Shown here: positions 11,376-21,770 of the stretch, in pieces | How positions within the stretch are numbered: the first letter of the stretch is position 1 | Layout: the number at the start of each line of letters is the position of its first letter | NCBI GenBank assembly: GCA_012274445.1 | Contig: JAAROD010000058.1 | Location: 1,364,001 to 1,428,000, forward strand | DNA length: 64,000 nucleotides | Direction of reading: 5' to 3' | Source of the DNA: Sclerotiophoma versabilis | Lineage: Eukaryota > Ascomycota > Dothideomycetes > Pleosporales > Didymellaceae | Notes under the pieces: model-generated | What the model was told of the DNA's origin: nothing | Seen by the model: the letters and a program-made list of their open reading frames with translations, nothing else | Database searches by the model: none | Program-made: the position numbers and the translations under genes

Positions 11376-14300
11376 CTAGAAACCTCGGAAAGGATCGTTG
11401 TCGGTATCGTCGTACAGGCCAGCTGCTCGCATAGGTCGCTCACGCGCACTATCGCTCCACTGGCTGCTGCGGCGGTGACGAGCTCCTCTCGGTTTTACAT
11501 AGAGACCCTGACGTTGAGCTGTATCGCCCAAAGCATCGTCGATGAAGGCCTCCATACGCACGGTGCTCATAGCATCGAAGATGTGGCTGCGGGCAGATGT
11601 GCTGGCTTCAGATGTCCGGCTGCTCACAACGCCGTTGGTGGGATTGTACACTGATGACGGCACTGAAGGCGGTTGCATGGATGAGTACTTGTCCGACGAG
11701 CCGTTGGAATAAATCGAAGGAACTTGTTGATGCGAGAAGCTGCGGAAGGGAATACTGGGTGGTGGTGCCCCCGGACCGGTTGAGCTTCGCTTTCGGCCAT
11801 GCGCTGGGCCTCGAGGAATAGAAGGCGGGCTGGCAGATCCTGGTTCTAACCTTTCAAAGCCAGCAAGTGATGGCAGATTTGGTACGGGTTCGTTCTGTGC
11901 AGCGTACCGCTGCATGACTGGGTTAGTCTTGCCCTTTGCAAGACGCACAGAATCCTGCACGCGAGAGCGACGAAGTGTAGCACCTCCTGAGCGCTGTGGT
12001 AGGTCTTCGACTGGTGGTGGTTGAGGCATGGCTCCCAGATCAGGCATGGGCGCGGTCGAGTGGGCTAAGAAGGAAAGCGCAGTCAGCCATAGGTAATGAC
12101 GTTCTCGCGATATTGTTGTGAACTTCAGGGCACGCGCAGGTGTCAAAATCAAGATTGACCGGTTGAAAAGATTTTCGTTTCTCGGGGCTGGGCTGTTGTC
12201 GGCGACATCAAGAACGGATTGAATGGTGACTAGGTTGTTGTCAGTCGTTGCTTCTGTTGGTGGGTCCTTTGGATACATACGTTTGCGGCCGCTCTTGCCC
12301 ATCAGAGCAGAACCGGAAGTTGGCTGCTTGCTGCTCCAGAGGATCGCTCGCTCATACGGTGAGATCCATACCCAGCGTCTGTGACGTACGCCGCCACTTG
12401 AGAGTGAAGCCTCCTCAGCTGCGCGATCCGCAATAGTTTCTGGTCCGCCAAAAGCTTTCCTCTTACGCACGTATTTCCACATAAACTCACCAATCATTGC
12501 CGCGGCGATAGCATCAACAACATTAGCTTGTGAGCTGGAACTAGCGGCCGACTGACTGGTTGTATATGCAGTGTTGGTTGACAGTTGGTGACGATGGCCA
12601 AATCCACTCGCGCTCATAATATCACTTGGTAAAGGAGGAATCGAATCAGTGTCCGGTATACTAGGTGTTGCTGGCATTGTAGGTGACCTGCTTCGAGAAC
12701 GCCCTGTTCTCGATATGGGAGCTGCAGAACGGACTTTTCGCAGACTGTCCTTCCGTTGGTGCTTTGTAGCATGGATACGACGATTGGCATAGGTGCTGCC
12801 ATTTCCAGGTGTTGGACTTGCGGAGCCTTCACTCTTGCTCAAAGGCTTGTTGCGAGAGCTTGAACGCATGGGCACCGGGAACGGCGGTTTGATGTGAGTG
12901 CTGGAATCAGGATTGTTTATGCCTGGCTTCATGTGCGCTGATGTACTAGACTGGATCATGGCTGATCGTCGAATACTTGGTTGACGACCCAATGAGTTAC
13001 GTTTCGTGATTTTTGATGCCTTCTCAAGGGATGCACGCTCAGAACCATTGCGATGCGAACGCAGTGATTCCTCAGAGATCCTGGAAGGCGGTGTCGGTTC
13101 CTTATCCTCCGGCACAGGTGTCGGTGGATTCACTGGTCGACCACTCTTGGCATTACGTGACGATAGCATCGGCGTCATGTATGGCTGAGCTCGGTATTCG
13201 TCGTCGCTCGCATTAGCAACGTCTTCTTCATCAGAGGAAGGACCATCAAAGCCAGCGAACAAACTGCTCGATCGGAAAGGTCTGCTGAGTATATCATTCT
13301 GGTGGTTGCGGGACAAGGGTCCATTATCGTTGTTACCAGGATAGCGGTTCTCTATTTTGATATCTGCAGCTTTTTCTAGCAGTGCCATGAGATCTTGGCG
13401 AGCTGTTGGCTTTGGAGGAGGTTGCTTAGTATCGTTACTGCCAGGGTGACGCGAGTCGTTCCTGACACCAATGCTAATAGATGAACGATCTTGTTTTGCC
13501 TCCGGGGTTCCAGGCTTGGAAGATATAGCTGAAGGTAAGAGATGAGGAGGTAGCTTGACGGGACGCTGGTCGACTCGGATAGGTTCTGTTTGCATACCAT
13601 ATGATCGCATTGGTGCAACAAGATCGCTGCTTGTCTGAGTCGCAATAGTTTTAGTTCCTGGCGGCAACCTGGCGTCTTTTGGCGAAGAAGGGGCTGAATC
13701 TGGTGCATAAATGGCGATTGATGGTATGGAAATTGGTGCTGGCGGAGCACTTCGTTTGATCTCTGCCACGAATGTTTCAGGCGGCTCGATTAATTCTGTC
13801 TGGGTCGACGAGGACATGAGCTCAGTCTTGAACACAGGTGATACAGGTGTTGCTGGCAGTTCAGTGGTCGGAACGGTAATCTTTGGTGTTGGCGGCGGAC
13901 TTAATGGCTGCTCGATTGTCTGAACAGCACTAGAAGTCATAGCACGTTGTGTAGGGCTGGCACTACTGGTGGGACTTATAGATTCCAGCAATAACGACGT
14001 GCGCTTCCTGCGCTGGTTCGCCTGGCTCTGGTTCACATCCACTTCAGTGCGAACCGCCGAGCTATCGACAGGCTTGGGCTGCACAGAAGCCTCATCAACT
14101 GTCTGTGACGAAGCTTCAGCCATGATAGGTAGCACAGGCGATACGGGTGGCGATGGTTGAACGCCTGTGTCCACATAGATCGGTTTAGTCGGCGGAAAGA
14201 CCAAGGTGATGTCTCTGGGCGTTATTGTAACAGCGGAGTGGGTCATTCCATATGACGCCTTAGCAGGCTCATGCTCTTCAATAATTGCAGGGGTGTCCTT

Positions 14301-15392
14301 GTTCGACTGTTGAGCATCGCTACTCAATCCCAAGACACGCTTTGCTTTGTCGTCAGGACACATCGATTGCCGCGATTCGAGCACTCTTCTTGCTCGCATT
14401 TCGTGTTCAGGGAAGTCGTCAGAGTCAAGCTCCAATTCGTCCAGCTCTTCTTCTTCTTCCTCGTCGAAGATGAGTTCATCTGCGAGGCTGAGGCCATTCC
14501 CTCGACCATGGCCCTCGTTACTCAACAGGGACATCCGGTAGTTTCGACCGATGCTCCTGTAACTACTGTTGCTAAGATTCCGCGAATGCCGTCCAATCTG
14601 GGTAGAAGAGCGCCTCTGCGGGGATGAGCGCACACTAGCTGTGTCGCTTTCAGCGCCTGCACCGATATCCTTTGCATCATCTCCTTCACTCTCGACGCGT
14701 ACATCTTCGCGAGCAGCTTCATGGGCAGCGAGCTCATCCAGAAGCAGCTTCAATCGTGCTTCAGATACGTGCACTTTGCGCTCCAGTGTTCGTTTTTCAC
14801 CAGCCCAGACCTCCTTCTCGCGGGCCCACATGTCATGGACACGAGTCGAGTCATCATCCTGGCTGCGTGATCTCTTCTCAGCCACTTCCAGTTTCGACTT
14901 TAGGTCTGCATTGGTATCTTTCAGCTTGTCGCGCTCACCCGCAATTTCTTCCAGCGCTGCAAGCATCTCATTCTCGAAGTGCTGGAGTTGGCGTTTTGCG
15001 ATGCGATTGTCTTTGGCGGTTGACGAAAGCTGTTTCACTAGCGAGTCATTTTCCGTCCGTGCTGAATGAAGGTTTGTTTCTATATCCTCAATGAACTTGT
15101 GCTTCGAATCCAGTTCGCGTCGTAAATTCAGAATTTCGGAAACCAAGTTTGCGTGCAGTGTGGGAGTGAAGCGGCGTGGATCAAGGATCGAGATACTTTC
15201 GTTGTTGGCCGTATCGTCTTCTGTCTCTAGATAGGGATCTGATGGAAGCGGAGGTGGTGAGCTAGCAAGCTCACTTGCTGGCGTACCATGTCTTGAATTC
15301 CGTCGAGAAGACGTATATGGTGTGCCCACTGGAGAAGGTAAGGGTTGGCTGGTAATGAAAGCCTCATGATCGGAGAAGTAGTCGGTCGCCAT
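11376..15392 (-). CDS. apsA: ApsA/Num1-like cortical nuclear-migration protein
   Basis: Likely cortical anchor for dynein and astral microtubules, required for nuclear positioning in hyphae (ApsA of Aspergillus, Num1/Mcp5 of yeasts). The N-terminal third contains a coiled coil (about 80-235, heptad-like K/E/L pattern). A long Ser/Pro-rich disordered middle follows. The C-terminal PH domain (about 966-1095) has IGEFMWKYVRKRK, the block RHRRWVWISPYERAILW and the end TRERHYLWLTALSFLA-like (here SRERHYLWLTALSFLA). The frame is open throughout, but family comparison indicates a 51-nt intron (12230-12280), so the protein should be about 1321 residues. The downstream tail is Ser/Pro-rich. Assignment rests on the combination of coiled coil and terminal PH domain. 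Confidence 0.85.
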   Translation of the reverse strand: MATDYFSDHEAFITSQPLPSPVGTPYTSSRRNSRHGTPASELASSPPPLPSDPYLETEDDTANNESISILDPRRFTPTLHANLVSEILNLRRELDSKHKFIEDIETNLHSARTENDSLVKQLSSTAKDNRIAKRQLQHFENEMLAALEEIAGERDKLKDTNADLKSKLEVAEKRSRSQDDDSTRVHDMWAREKEVWAGEKRTLERKVHVSEARLKLLLDELAAHEAAREDVRVESEGDDAKDIGAGAESDTASVRSSPQRRSSTQIGRHSRNLSNSSYRSIGRNYRMSLLSNEGHGRGNGLSLADELIFDEEEEEELDELELDSDDFPEHEMRARRVLESRQSMCPDDKAKRVLGLSSDAQQSNKDTPAIIEEHEPAKASYGMTHSAVTITPRDITLVFPPTKPIYVDTGVQPSPPVSPVLPIMAEASSQTVDEASVQPKPVDSSAVRTEVDVNQSQANQRRKRTSLLLESISPTSSASPTQRAMTSSAVQTIEQPLSPPPTPKITVPTTELPATPVSPVFKTELMSSSTQTELIEPPETFVAEIKRSAPPAPISIPSIAIYAPDSAPSSPKDARLPPGTKTIATQTSSDLVAPMRSYGMQTEPIRVDQRPVKLPPHLLPSAISSKPGTPEAKQDRSSISIGVRNDSRHPGSNDTKQPPPKPTARQDLMALLEKAADIKIENRYPGNNDNGPLSRNHQNDILSRPFRSSSLFAGFDGPSSDEEDVANASDDEYRAQPYMTPMLSSRNAKSGRPVNPPTPVPEDKEPTPPSRISEESLRSHRNGSERASLEKASKITKRNSLGRQPSIRRSAMIQSSTSAHMKPGINNPDSSTHIKPPFPVPMRSSSRNKPLSKSEGSASPTPGNGSTYANRRIHATKHQRKDSLRKVRSAAPISRTGRSRSRSPTMPATPSIPDTDSIPPLPSDIMSASGFGHRHQLSTNTAYTTSQSAASSSSQANVVDAIAAAMIGEFMWKYVRKRKAFGGPETIADRAAEEASLSSGGVRHRRWVWISPYERAILWSSKQPTSGSALMGKSGRKRMYPKDPPTEATTDNNLVTIQSVLDVADNSPAPRNENLFNRSILILTPARALKFTTISRERHYLWLTALSFLAHSTAPMPDLGAMPQPPPVEDLPQRSGGATLRRSRVQDSVRLAKGKTNPVMQRYAAQNEPVPNLPSLAGFERLEPGSASPPSIPRGPAHGRKRSSTGPGAPPPSIPFRSFSHQQVPSIYSNGSSDKYSSMQPPSVPSSVYNPTNGVVSSRTSEASTSARSHIFDAMSTVRMEAFIDDALGDTAQRQGLYVKPRGARHRRSSQWSDSARERPMRAAGLYDDTDNDPFRGF
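12230..12280 (-). other. stop-free 51-nt intron inside the ApsA PH domain
   Basis: The donor is GTATGT, there is a GACTGAC branch-like site and the acceptor is CCTAG. The length is a multiple of three with no in-frame stop, so the surrounding frame stays open. Splicing gives KSGRK-L-TIQSVLDV, which fits the PH fold. Retention would insert 17 residues. Confidence 0.8.
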
Positions 15393-17742
15393 CGTGGTGT
15401 TACTTGCAGCGGATTGTGATCTTTCTAGATGGCTATGGCCTTTCGTTCAGTACCACAATCAAGTGGTGCTGGTGAATGTCGGTTCAATTCATTCCTGCGT
15501 GCATTGGCTTTCGCAAAGGGGCAAGGTTCTGGACGTGAAGACTAGCAGATGTCTTGTCCACCAAGTGCAAGAGGTTTGCGTATCAATGATCGATCGAGGA
15601 TGTCGTGATCTGTCTCCTGGTCAGTACCATACGACGGCAATCAATGCTTTCACTGTGTGCCCCGGAGGAGTTGAGCGAGCATTGATACATTGCACCGTAA
15701 AGATACTCCAGTGTATAGTATAGGGCAAGATATCAAGGGTTCTTTTGCTCATGTAGCCAACGCAACAAACTTACTATAGTATTGGTGGTACGCGCGGAAG
15801 AAGCAAAGGGAGAGAGCTAATTGGTGACGCTAATCAAAATGCTTTTGAGAAAAGAACGGGGGGAGGCCTAAACGATAAAGGACAAAAAGGAACGGGTCAC
15901 AGTGTGTCGTTACCTGCACGGAGCGTAGAGAGGAGGAAGAGGTTGAAGAACGAGGTGCGAACTGGGCATATGTGCGGATCGCCCGCTATGCAGTACCTAT
16001 CGACTACGGGACACACAACTCTGCACGTTCCTCTGGGGAGCCGGGACCGCCAGAAACAGCGAATGAGGTCTATGTGCCCCTTCCATGCCTTGCTCAAATT
16101 GTTTCGCAGCCCGAATCCATGCTTATGCATTATGAGCACAAGCTTCCCTGCATAAAGCCGTGTCAGGGGTCAGCCGCAGGGGGTGGACCCCATTGGTTCC
16201 CGTTACTCCACTTCGAGATGTTCAGTACGCCTCATTGGACGCGCATCTCGACGTATGCGCCCCGCGAGCCCGGCCACGTTAGCGACAGAAAGAAATGACA
16301 CGACTGGGGGGTTAAGAGCATTGAGTTCGTACCAGCAACTTACTATCCGGCAACGACGCACGAAGGAGTGTGACGGCGCGTGACGATGCACGCCGTGAAC
16401 GAGCAACGGCTGGTTGCCCAAGGTTCTGACAGGTGTCGAGCGGCACAACAATCTGCAAAACTGCGCCACATCAAAGTTGATCCTATAGATGAACTAATAG
16501 ACACTGTTGCCGTCATGGAGCCGTGATGAGCTGCGACTCGAAGTTTCAGAGTTCAGCCTTTCACACTGCGCCGCAAGCGAGCCCGTCGCAGAAAGCCACG
16601 GACAGACGGCGTGAGCGGTTTGCGGTCTAAGCGATGCAACTTGAGCTGCCGTCGCGTGATACCGTTGGTTCTAGTGAGCGGTCTCAACTCTATTCCAAGG
16701 TTGTTGCTCTGGACCGACTGCCAAAGCCTGCAATTTAAGAAAGAGCCTCGAATGCCCGAACAATCTTGTCTTTGGGCATTCAGAAGGTGTGAAACAGTGG
16801 GAGGATGGTCTCTCATGACATCAGACCAGGTGAAGAGGTCTGAGGATCGCCTGTGCTCGCTCGGCGCCGCAAAGATGTGGACTTGCCGTGAAAATCGATA
16901 TCAGCCACGAGGATTTCCTGATATGGACTTGCCGGGAATCTGAGCATCGGTGTCGGTCTCGTCAGGGACCCGTTACGCCAAGATGTGGCCATTCCTGTGA
17001 GTTATAGGATGTCAAGTCGGCGTCTAACATTGGGGGCGTATTCCGAGGACCTTGGACGATTCAGTCGTCGGGCCTACTAGTAACTTTTTTAAAAGTGGTT
17101 GCAAGGAGAGTCGATGGTTATTGGCAGTACTTGGATACACCAATTCTCCCTGCAATACCGGACTCTTTTCCATACAACTCCGCGAAACTCTGCTGATCAC
17201 ACAACCAAGGCAATCATAAAAGTGGGTGACAGAGGTCGCATCATTGAAAGCAGGGACCCTGGAGCGGGCACCTGCAGGCACGGCTGCAGGCAGCACACGC
17301 GTGAACTCCGAACCCCTGCTGACCGGTGTGTCGACTGCCAGTAACGAGGCTTGTCAAGCAGTAGGATATCGGGAGGCAGTTCGTGTCCTTTGCGACAGAT
17401 ATAAAGAGAGTTGCGCGTATCGCCACAACGGAGCGTCGTAATCGCCTGTTCGTGACCTGAGGTTTGGCAGAGGAGAGTTTGATTACCTGGCATTCCCATG
17501 TTGACAATGCCGGTCAAGTTACCCCTCCTGTTTCGACTATTGCTCAGCCCTGTCCAATCTGCCGGAAGACGAGAGCCTGTGTGAGGCGGAAAAGGCACCA
17601 AGCGTCTGACGGAAATGGTACCCCACCTCACTATTGTGACTAAGCGAACATTCACAAAATTTCGAGGTGCACATCACCGGCTGCAGCGCAATTGGTGAGG
17701 TTACGACAACATCAGACACCGGCAGCAAAACAACCAGACAAG
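15393..17742. other. 2.3-kb region without a supported gene
   Basis: It lies between the divergent ApsA-like and Cns1 genes, so promoters are expected at both ends. A short imperfect direct repeat (TGGACTTGCCG, twice near 16876-16942) is the only structure I noticed. Open frames are short and show no family similarity. Confidence 0.5.
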
Positions 17743-19249
17743 ATGGCACAACAAGAGGGCACAACAGCCGCGCCGGACATGCCCCCGGCCATGGCCGAAA
17801 TTAAGAAGCAGAGCGTCGATGAGGTGTTGGCAGAGATGAACCGAATGCCGCTATTCATGACCACATTGGACGAAACTGATGGCGAAGGTGGTGAGAACAT
17901 GTTGCTGGAGGCTATGAAGGCGCTTGCATATGAAGGTACAAGATACGAGGTTGCAGAGAACTTTCGACAGCAGGGTAATGAATGCGCACGAGCGAAGCAG
18001 TGGAACGACGCAAAAGAATTCTACGACAAAGCACTAGCGGCGCTGAAGGGACCACAGAGGAAGCCAGATCCAGAGGCTGATACTGAGGGAGGGAAGGTTA
18101 TTGAGGTCGAGCTTGACGAGGCAGAGGAAGCCAAGAAAGAGAAGGTCGTCGAGGAAGCGTGCTATGTTAACAGAGCGCTGTGCAATCTGGAAAAGAGTAA
18201 GTTGCCAACGTTTGATGTTTCGCTTCGAGCATCGTCCCGTTCGAAAGGCAAGAGCACGGAGGCCAGCCATTGCAGCAACACTCAAGAGACCCCTAAAGAG
18301 GCAAGCGCCAAGTCTTCCACACATCTGCGTGTGTGCGAGCGAGGAGGTAGAAGAATGGATGCAAGTTTGTCCATTATACGCATAGATCGACCATATACAA
18401 TGAACACTCTGCATTTCCAACCTCCTCGCTCGCAATCTTCACTACTCGCTTTCCTCTTCACCATCTACAACCCTTTCGTTTTGTTAATGCTTGTCCGAAT
18501 TGACACTCGTACTGACACGACGTCCAGAGAACTACCGCTCCTGCATAAACGACTGCGCCTCAACCCTCCGCCTCAACCCTTCCAATATCAAAGCCTACTA
18601 TCGCTCCGGCACCGCCTGTCTCGCACTGGACAAGCTCCCTGAAGCACAAGACGCGTGCGAATTCGGACTGAAACACGACCCCTCAAACGCATCCCTCGCC
18701 GCCCTCGTGGAGAAGATCGAAAAGCGTCGCGCCTACATCGCAAAAGTCGAAGCAGACCGACGGGCGCGTGAAGAAAAGGCCGCCTCGGAGCGCCTAACGC
18801 TCGACGTCGCGCTCAAAGCGCGCAACGTGACTGTGCGCAGCACAACAGATGAAGCGCCGGATCTGGAAGACGCGAAGATCCAGCTTGCAAACCCGCTGGA
18901 TCCTTCCTCTCCGCTCTCTTACCCCTGCCTAATCTTGTACCCGGCACATTCACAGTCTGATTTCGTTAAGGCTTTCAACGAGCACCAGACACTCCCGGAG
19001 CATCTGGAATATATATTCCCCTTGCCGTGGGATGAGGAGAACGAGTACACGGTTGACAACGTAGAGGCCTATATGGAGACGGCGGTGGGCGGGCTGATCA
19101 AGGTGGGGAAGAAGATGGCGCTGCACAAGGTATTGGGGAGTGGGAAGGTAGTTGTGAGTGATGGGCTAGTCCGGATCAGTGTGGTCCCAAAGGGAAAGAG
19201 TGCGGCGTGGATTGAGGAGTTCAAGAAGAGGAGAGGAACTGCGGCCTGA
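17743..19249 (+). CDS. CNS1: Cns1/TTC4-type TPR co-chaperone of Hsp90
   Basis: Cytosolic TPR adaptor binding the C-terminal EEVD of Hsp90/Hsp70; Cns1 is essential in yeast and supports translation elongation factor folding. Two exons, 17743-18196 and 18528-19249, are separated by a 331-nt intron, giving about 391 residues (yeast Cns1 is 385). TPR repeats run from about 70 to 230, including YEVAENFRQQGNECARAKQW, EACYVNRALCNLE and PSNIKAYYRSGTACLALDKL. A basic helix (about 225-260) follows, then the C-terminal alpha/beta domain typical of Cns1/TTC4. The splice junction reads NLEK-K-NYRSC. The start at 17743 is the first ATG of the frame. The gene converges with the 2EXR-like gene. Confidence 0.9.
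18197..18527 (+). other. 331-nt intron of CNS1
   Basis: The donor is GTAAGT, the acceptor GTCCAG, with a CTGACAC branch-like site shortly before it. It is about six times longer than other introns here and stays open in the upstream frame. Retention would produce a protein truncated within the TPR region. It contains a small GTGTGT/ACACAC inverted repeat near 18320-18340. I found no convincing snoRNA boxes. Confidence 0.75.
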
Positions 19250-19726
19250 ACAGATTTTGATGACTACACGTCTTAGGCCGACTATCGCAGCTTCTGGTAA
19301 GAGGTAATGACCATGATCCAGATACACAATGACAGATGCTTTTGGTTACAATGTTTGTATACTATGCTAATATACTGAACGGTTATCTGATGTTAAACAC
19401 ATGCCCGCTATGGATCGTCATACAGAATTGTTTGTGCTAGTCCTTGCCATGCTCGCTCCAAAAAGCCGCTTTTTGTTGGAACCAGGAAAACCACCGAAGT
19501 TAGACATAAAAGAAAGGGGGCATGTCGGACAGTGGTCTATCGTTGCATACAAAGAAGAATAATTTGTGAAGATACGAAGTCGCAACAAGATGGGTATGGG
19601 TGACAGTGTTGGTCAACATGAAGTTTGCCGTGTTAAAGCAGGACAAGTTTGATGCAGCAAGTATGGAGCATAATTGGAGCAGAAGGTAACTGTGTCCAAT
19701 TGATGCGGACAGCCTCATGGAGGTAC
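19250..19726. other. convergent 3' region
   Basis: Short AT-richer gap between CNS1 and the 2EXR-like gene. It may hold one more exon of the minus-strand gene (see that entry). No other gene is seen. Confidence 0.5.
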
Positions 19727-20974
19727 TTACTTTTGCGTATCGTAGAGCTTCTTCTTGCGGACCATCTGCTCAGTGAGGTCCTGCCAGACGTTGTAACGGA
19801 TCTTGTGCTCGAAGTAGTAGCTCCTCGGCTGAGCCCACTTCTCTAGCTCGTCCACCTTGATCTGCTCTAAGTAGCCTAGAAATTTGACGTCAGACCTCTG
19901 GAGGTTCCGTCGGCCGATGAAAGCTAGTGACAGCTTGCGCAACTTTGCGTGTCGCAAGATACGCAGAATGTTGATCAGAACATCATCCATCATATAACGA
20001 CGGTCCTCGTTCGATTGTGCATGCGGTGTGTCGGACGGACGAGCATCGTTGAAGACGATCTTGAGGTCTCGCAGATACTGGATGCTCTCCGGACCGATCA
20101 TCTTGAGGAATTGGAGGGCGTCCTGATAGCCAATCTCCTTGGGCTCATGCTCGTAAAAGGTGCCGCGAGTGCTCTCATGCCTCTCGAAAGCGAATGTGTT
20201 CTCGCCATATAGGATGGAGCAGCCTTCGCTGTGGACCAATCTGCACGTACTCAAGAATTGACCCGACTGACTGAGGCCCCCGCTTCCCCAAGGCTTACAG
20301 GCTGGTATCTGGAAGGTCTCGTTGCGCACGAAGGCGTATCGATAGACCTTATTCCGCAGTTCGGGAGGCAGGTCAGTGAAACCCTTTCGACGCTTCTGGA
20401 TCGCTGCTGCTTGTGTGTTCGCTGGGTGGCTTTTCTTTGACTGCAGCATACCATGGCGTGTACCTGTGTCCTCCAGCTTCAGAATAGCCGGGTCCAACTT
20501 AACGAGCAGCGGGCCATGATACCCCAACGGTACGTCGAATCGGAGGGTAACAGGTGGCTTCTTTGGTGTGCGGCGGTGAAACGCTCCACCTGTCTCGTCA
20601 TCGGTCAATTCGTCAAGCTGCGGATTGTATATGATAGGATCGAGGTGTGGAGATGGAGGTGATGGGCATCGCTTGCGCTTGCGCTTGCAGTTTTTGTCAG
20701 CACGGCTGCGAGATGCGGCGGTGTTGTCGTGTTCACTCTCGTCCTCGGAAGTATACGGTACGGAGTCTTCTTCTTCGAGAACCCGTGAGTCTACATAACC
20801 TGCGATACGCTTCATCTTTCCAGCGCTTCGACGTACGGGCCGACCGGTTCGTTTGTTGTACTGTGTGGTCTTCGATGGACTGCCAAGCTCAGGACTGCTT
20901 TCTTGTCGCGCAGAGATCAATGAAGGAGGTGAGGTCGAGGTCGAGGTCGACTCATTGGGTGTACTGGAAGTCAT
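19727..20974 (-). CDS. 2EXR/F-box-like fungal protein
   Basis: A 415-residue protein of the large fungal family with an F-box-like N-terminal motif (here FTDLPPELRNKVYRYAF, about residue 195) followed by a globular region with CRLVHSEGCSILYGENTF. Function is unknown; family members are thought to act in protein interaction. The first 190 residues are charged and disordered, with basic stretches (NCKRKRKRCPSPPSP) suggesting nuclear location. One oddity: the stop codon overlaps a perfect splice donor (CAAAA|GTAAGTACC at 19727-19737 on the minus strand), so a further 3' exon is possible, although the sequence beyond looks non-coding. The gene is divergent from SHM1 across 800 nt. Confidence 0.65.
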   Translation of the reverse strand: MTSSTPNESTSTSTSPPSLISARQESSPELGSPSKTTQYNKRTGRPVRRSAGKMKRIAGYVDSRVLEEEDSVPYTSEDESEHDNTAASRSRADKNCKRKRKRCPSPPSPHLDPIIYNPQLDELTDDETGGAFHRRTPKKPPVTLRFDVPLGYHGPLLVKLDPAILKLEDTGTRHGMLQSKKSHPANTQAAAIQKRRKGFTDLPPELRNKVYRYAFVRNETFQIPACKPWGSGGLSQSGQFLSTCRLVHSEGCSILYGENTFAFERHESTRGTFYEHEPKEIGYQDALQFLKMIGPESIQYLRDLKIVFNDARPSDTPHAQSNEDRRYMMDDVLINILRILRHAKLRKLSLAFIGRRNLQRSDVKFLGYLEQIKVDELEKWAQPRSYYFEHKIRYNVWQDLTEQMVRKKKLYDTQK

Positions 20975-21770
20975 GTTTGAATGCTGCTGTCCGTTTGACG
21001 CGCGTAGCGGTGTAGTGGACGCGTGATTGGTGTTGACTCGCTAGGCAATGTTCTGGTTGAGGTTGTTGATGCGGTAGAGGTAAACAAACCAAGCAGTAAG
21101 TAGCAAGCACACGTGACGGTAATGAACAGGGAAGAGTGTCGTGTGCTCGTGCTTTCCTGGTGAAGCTGTTGTTCGCTTGGCAAAGCGTAGGCGCAGGTCG
21201 TAGTCACTGTGAAAGGAAGGCGTAGTGACGTAGAGAAGTAGAAGACGGCACGGATCAATTGAACTGCTACCTACGTACAAACGGCGAAAGTAACGCAGTT
21301 ACACGAAGCCATCGACATGAAATGGCTGGCGAGTTTGGGCTACTCTCACCGTAGACATGGCCGGCGGAAGCTTGCATCGGTATGCCGAATGCAGCGCACA
21401 ACTAAATCCAGTCATAAGATTTCTCGTCTGCTCTTGGGTGGTGATGCCCGCAGCGTCTCAGCAGCACCCGCGTCAGCCAGCTTGCGCCGGCCGAGCGAGA
21501 ATGAAGCTGTCTTGAAAGCATTTAATCACGAGGTTTTAGTTGTAAAGAGTAGAAGCGAGACGCGAGGTCGGGAAACTTTTGAAGCACGGCCGACGGCGAA
21601 ACAGTCCGCCGAAATCAATCAACCAGTCAAATTGGGGTGGCCGCGCCACCAATTGCCGCTGGTTGCCGCCATCGTCCTGTTACCTCTTGCGGATATCAGG
21701 TCCAGCATCGCATTAGGGCTTGTTTAAAGGCCGCAGTGCGCCCTTGGTTCCCGGTATACACCCTGTAGCA
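20975..21770. other. divergent promoter region
   Basis: 796 nt between the 2EXR-like gene and the serine hydroxymethyltransferase gene. It presumably carries both promoters. I see no gene and no clear regulatory repeat. Confidence 0.5.
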
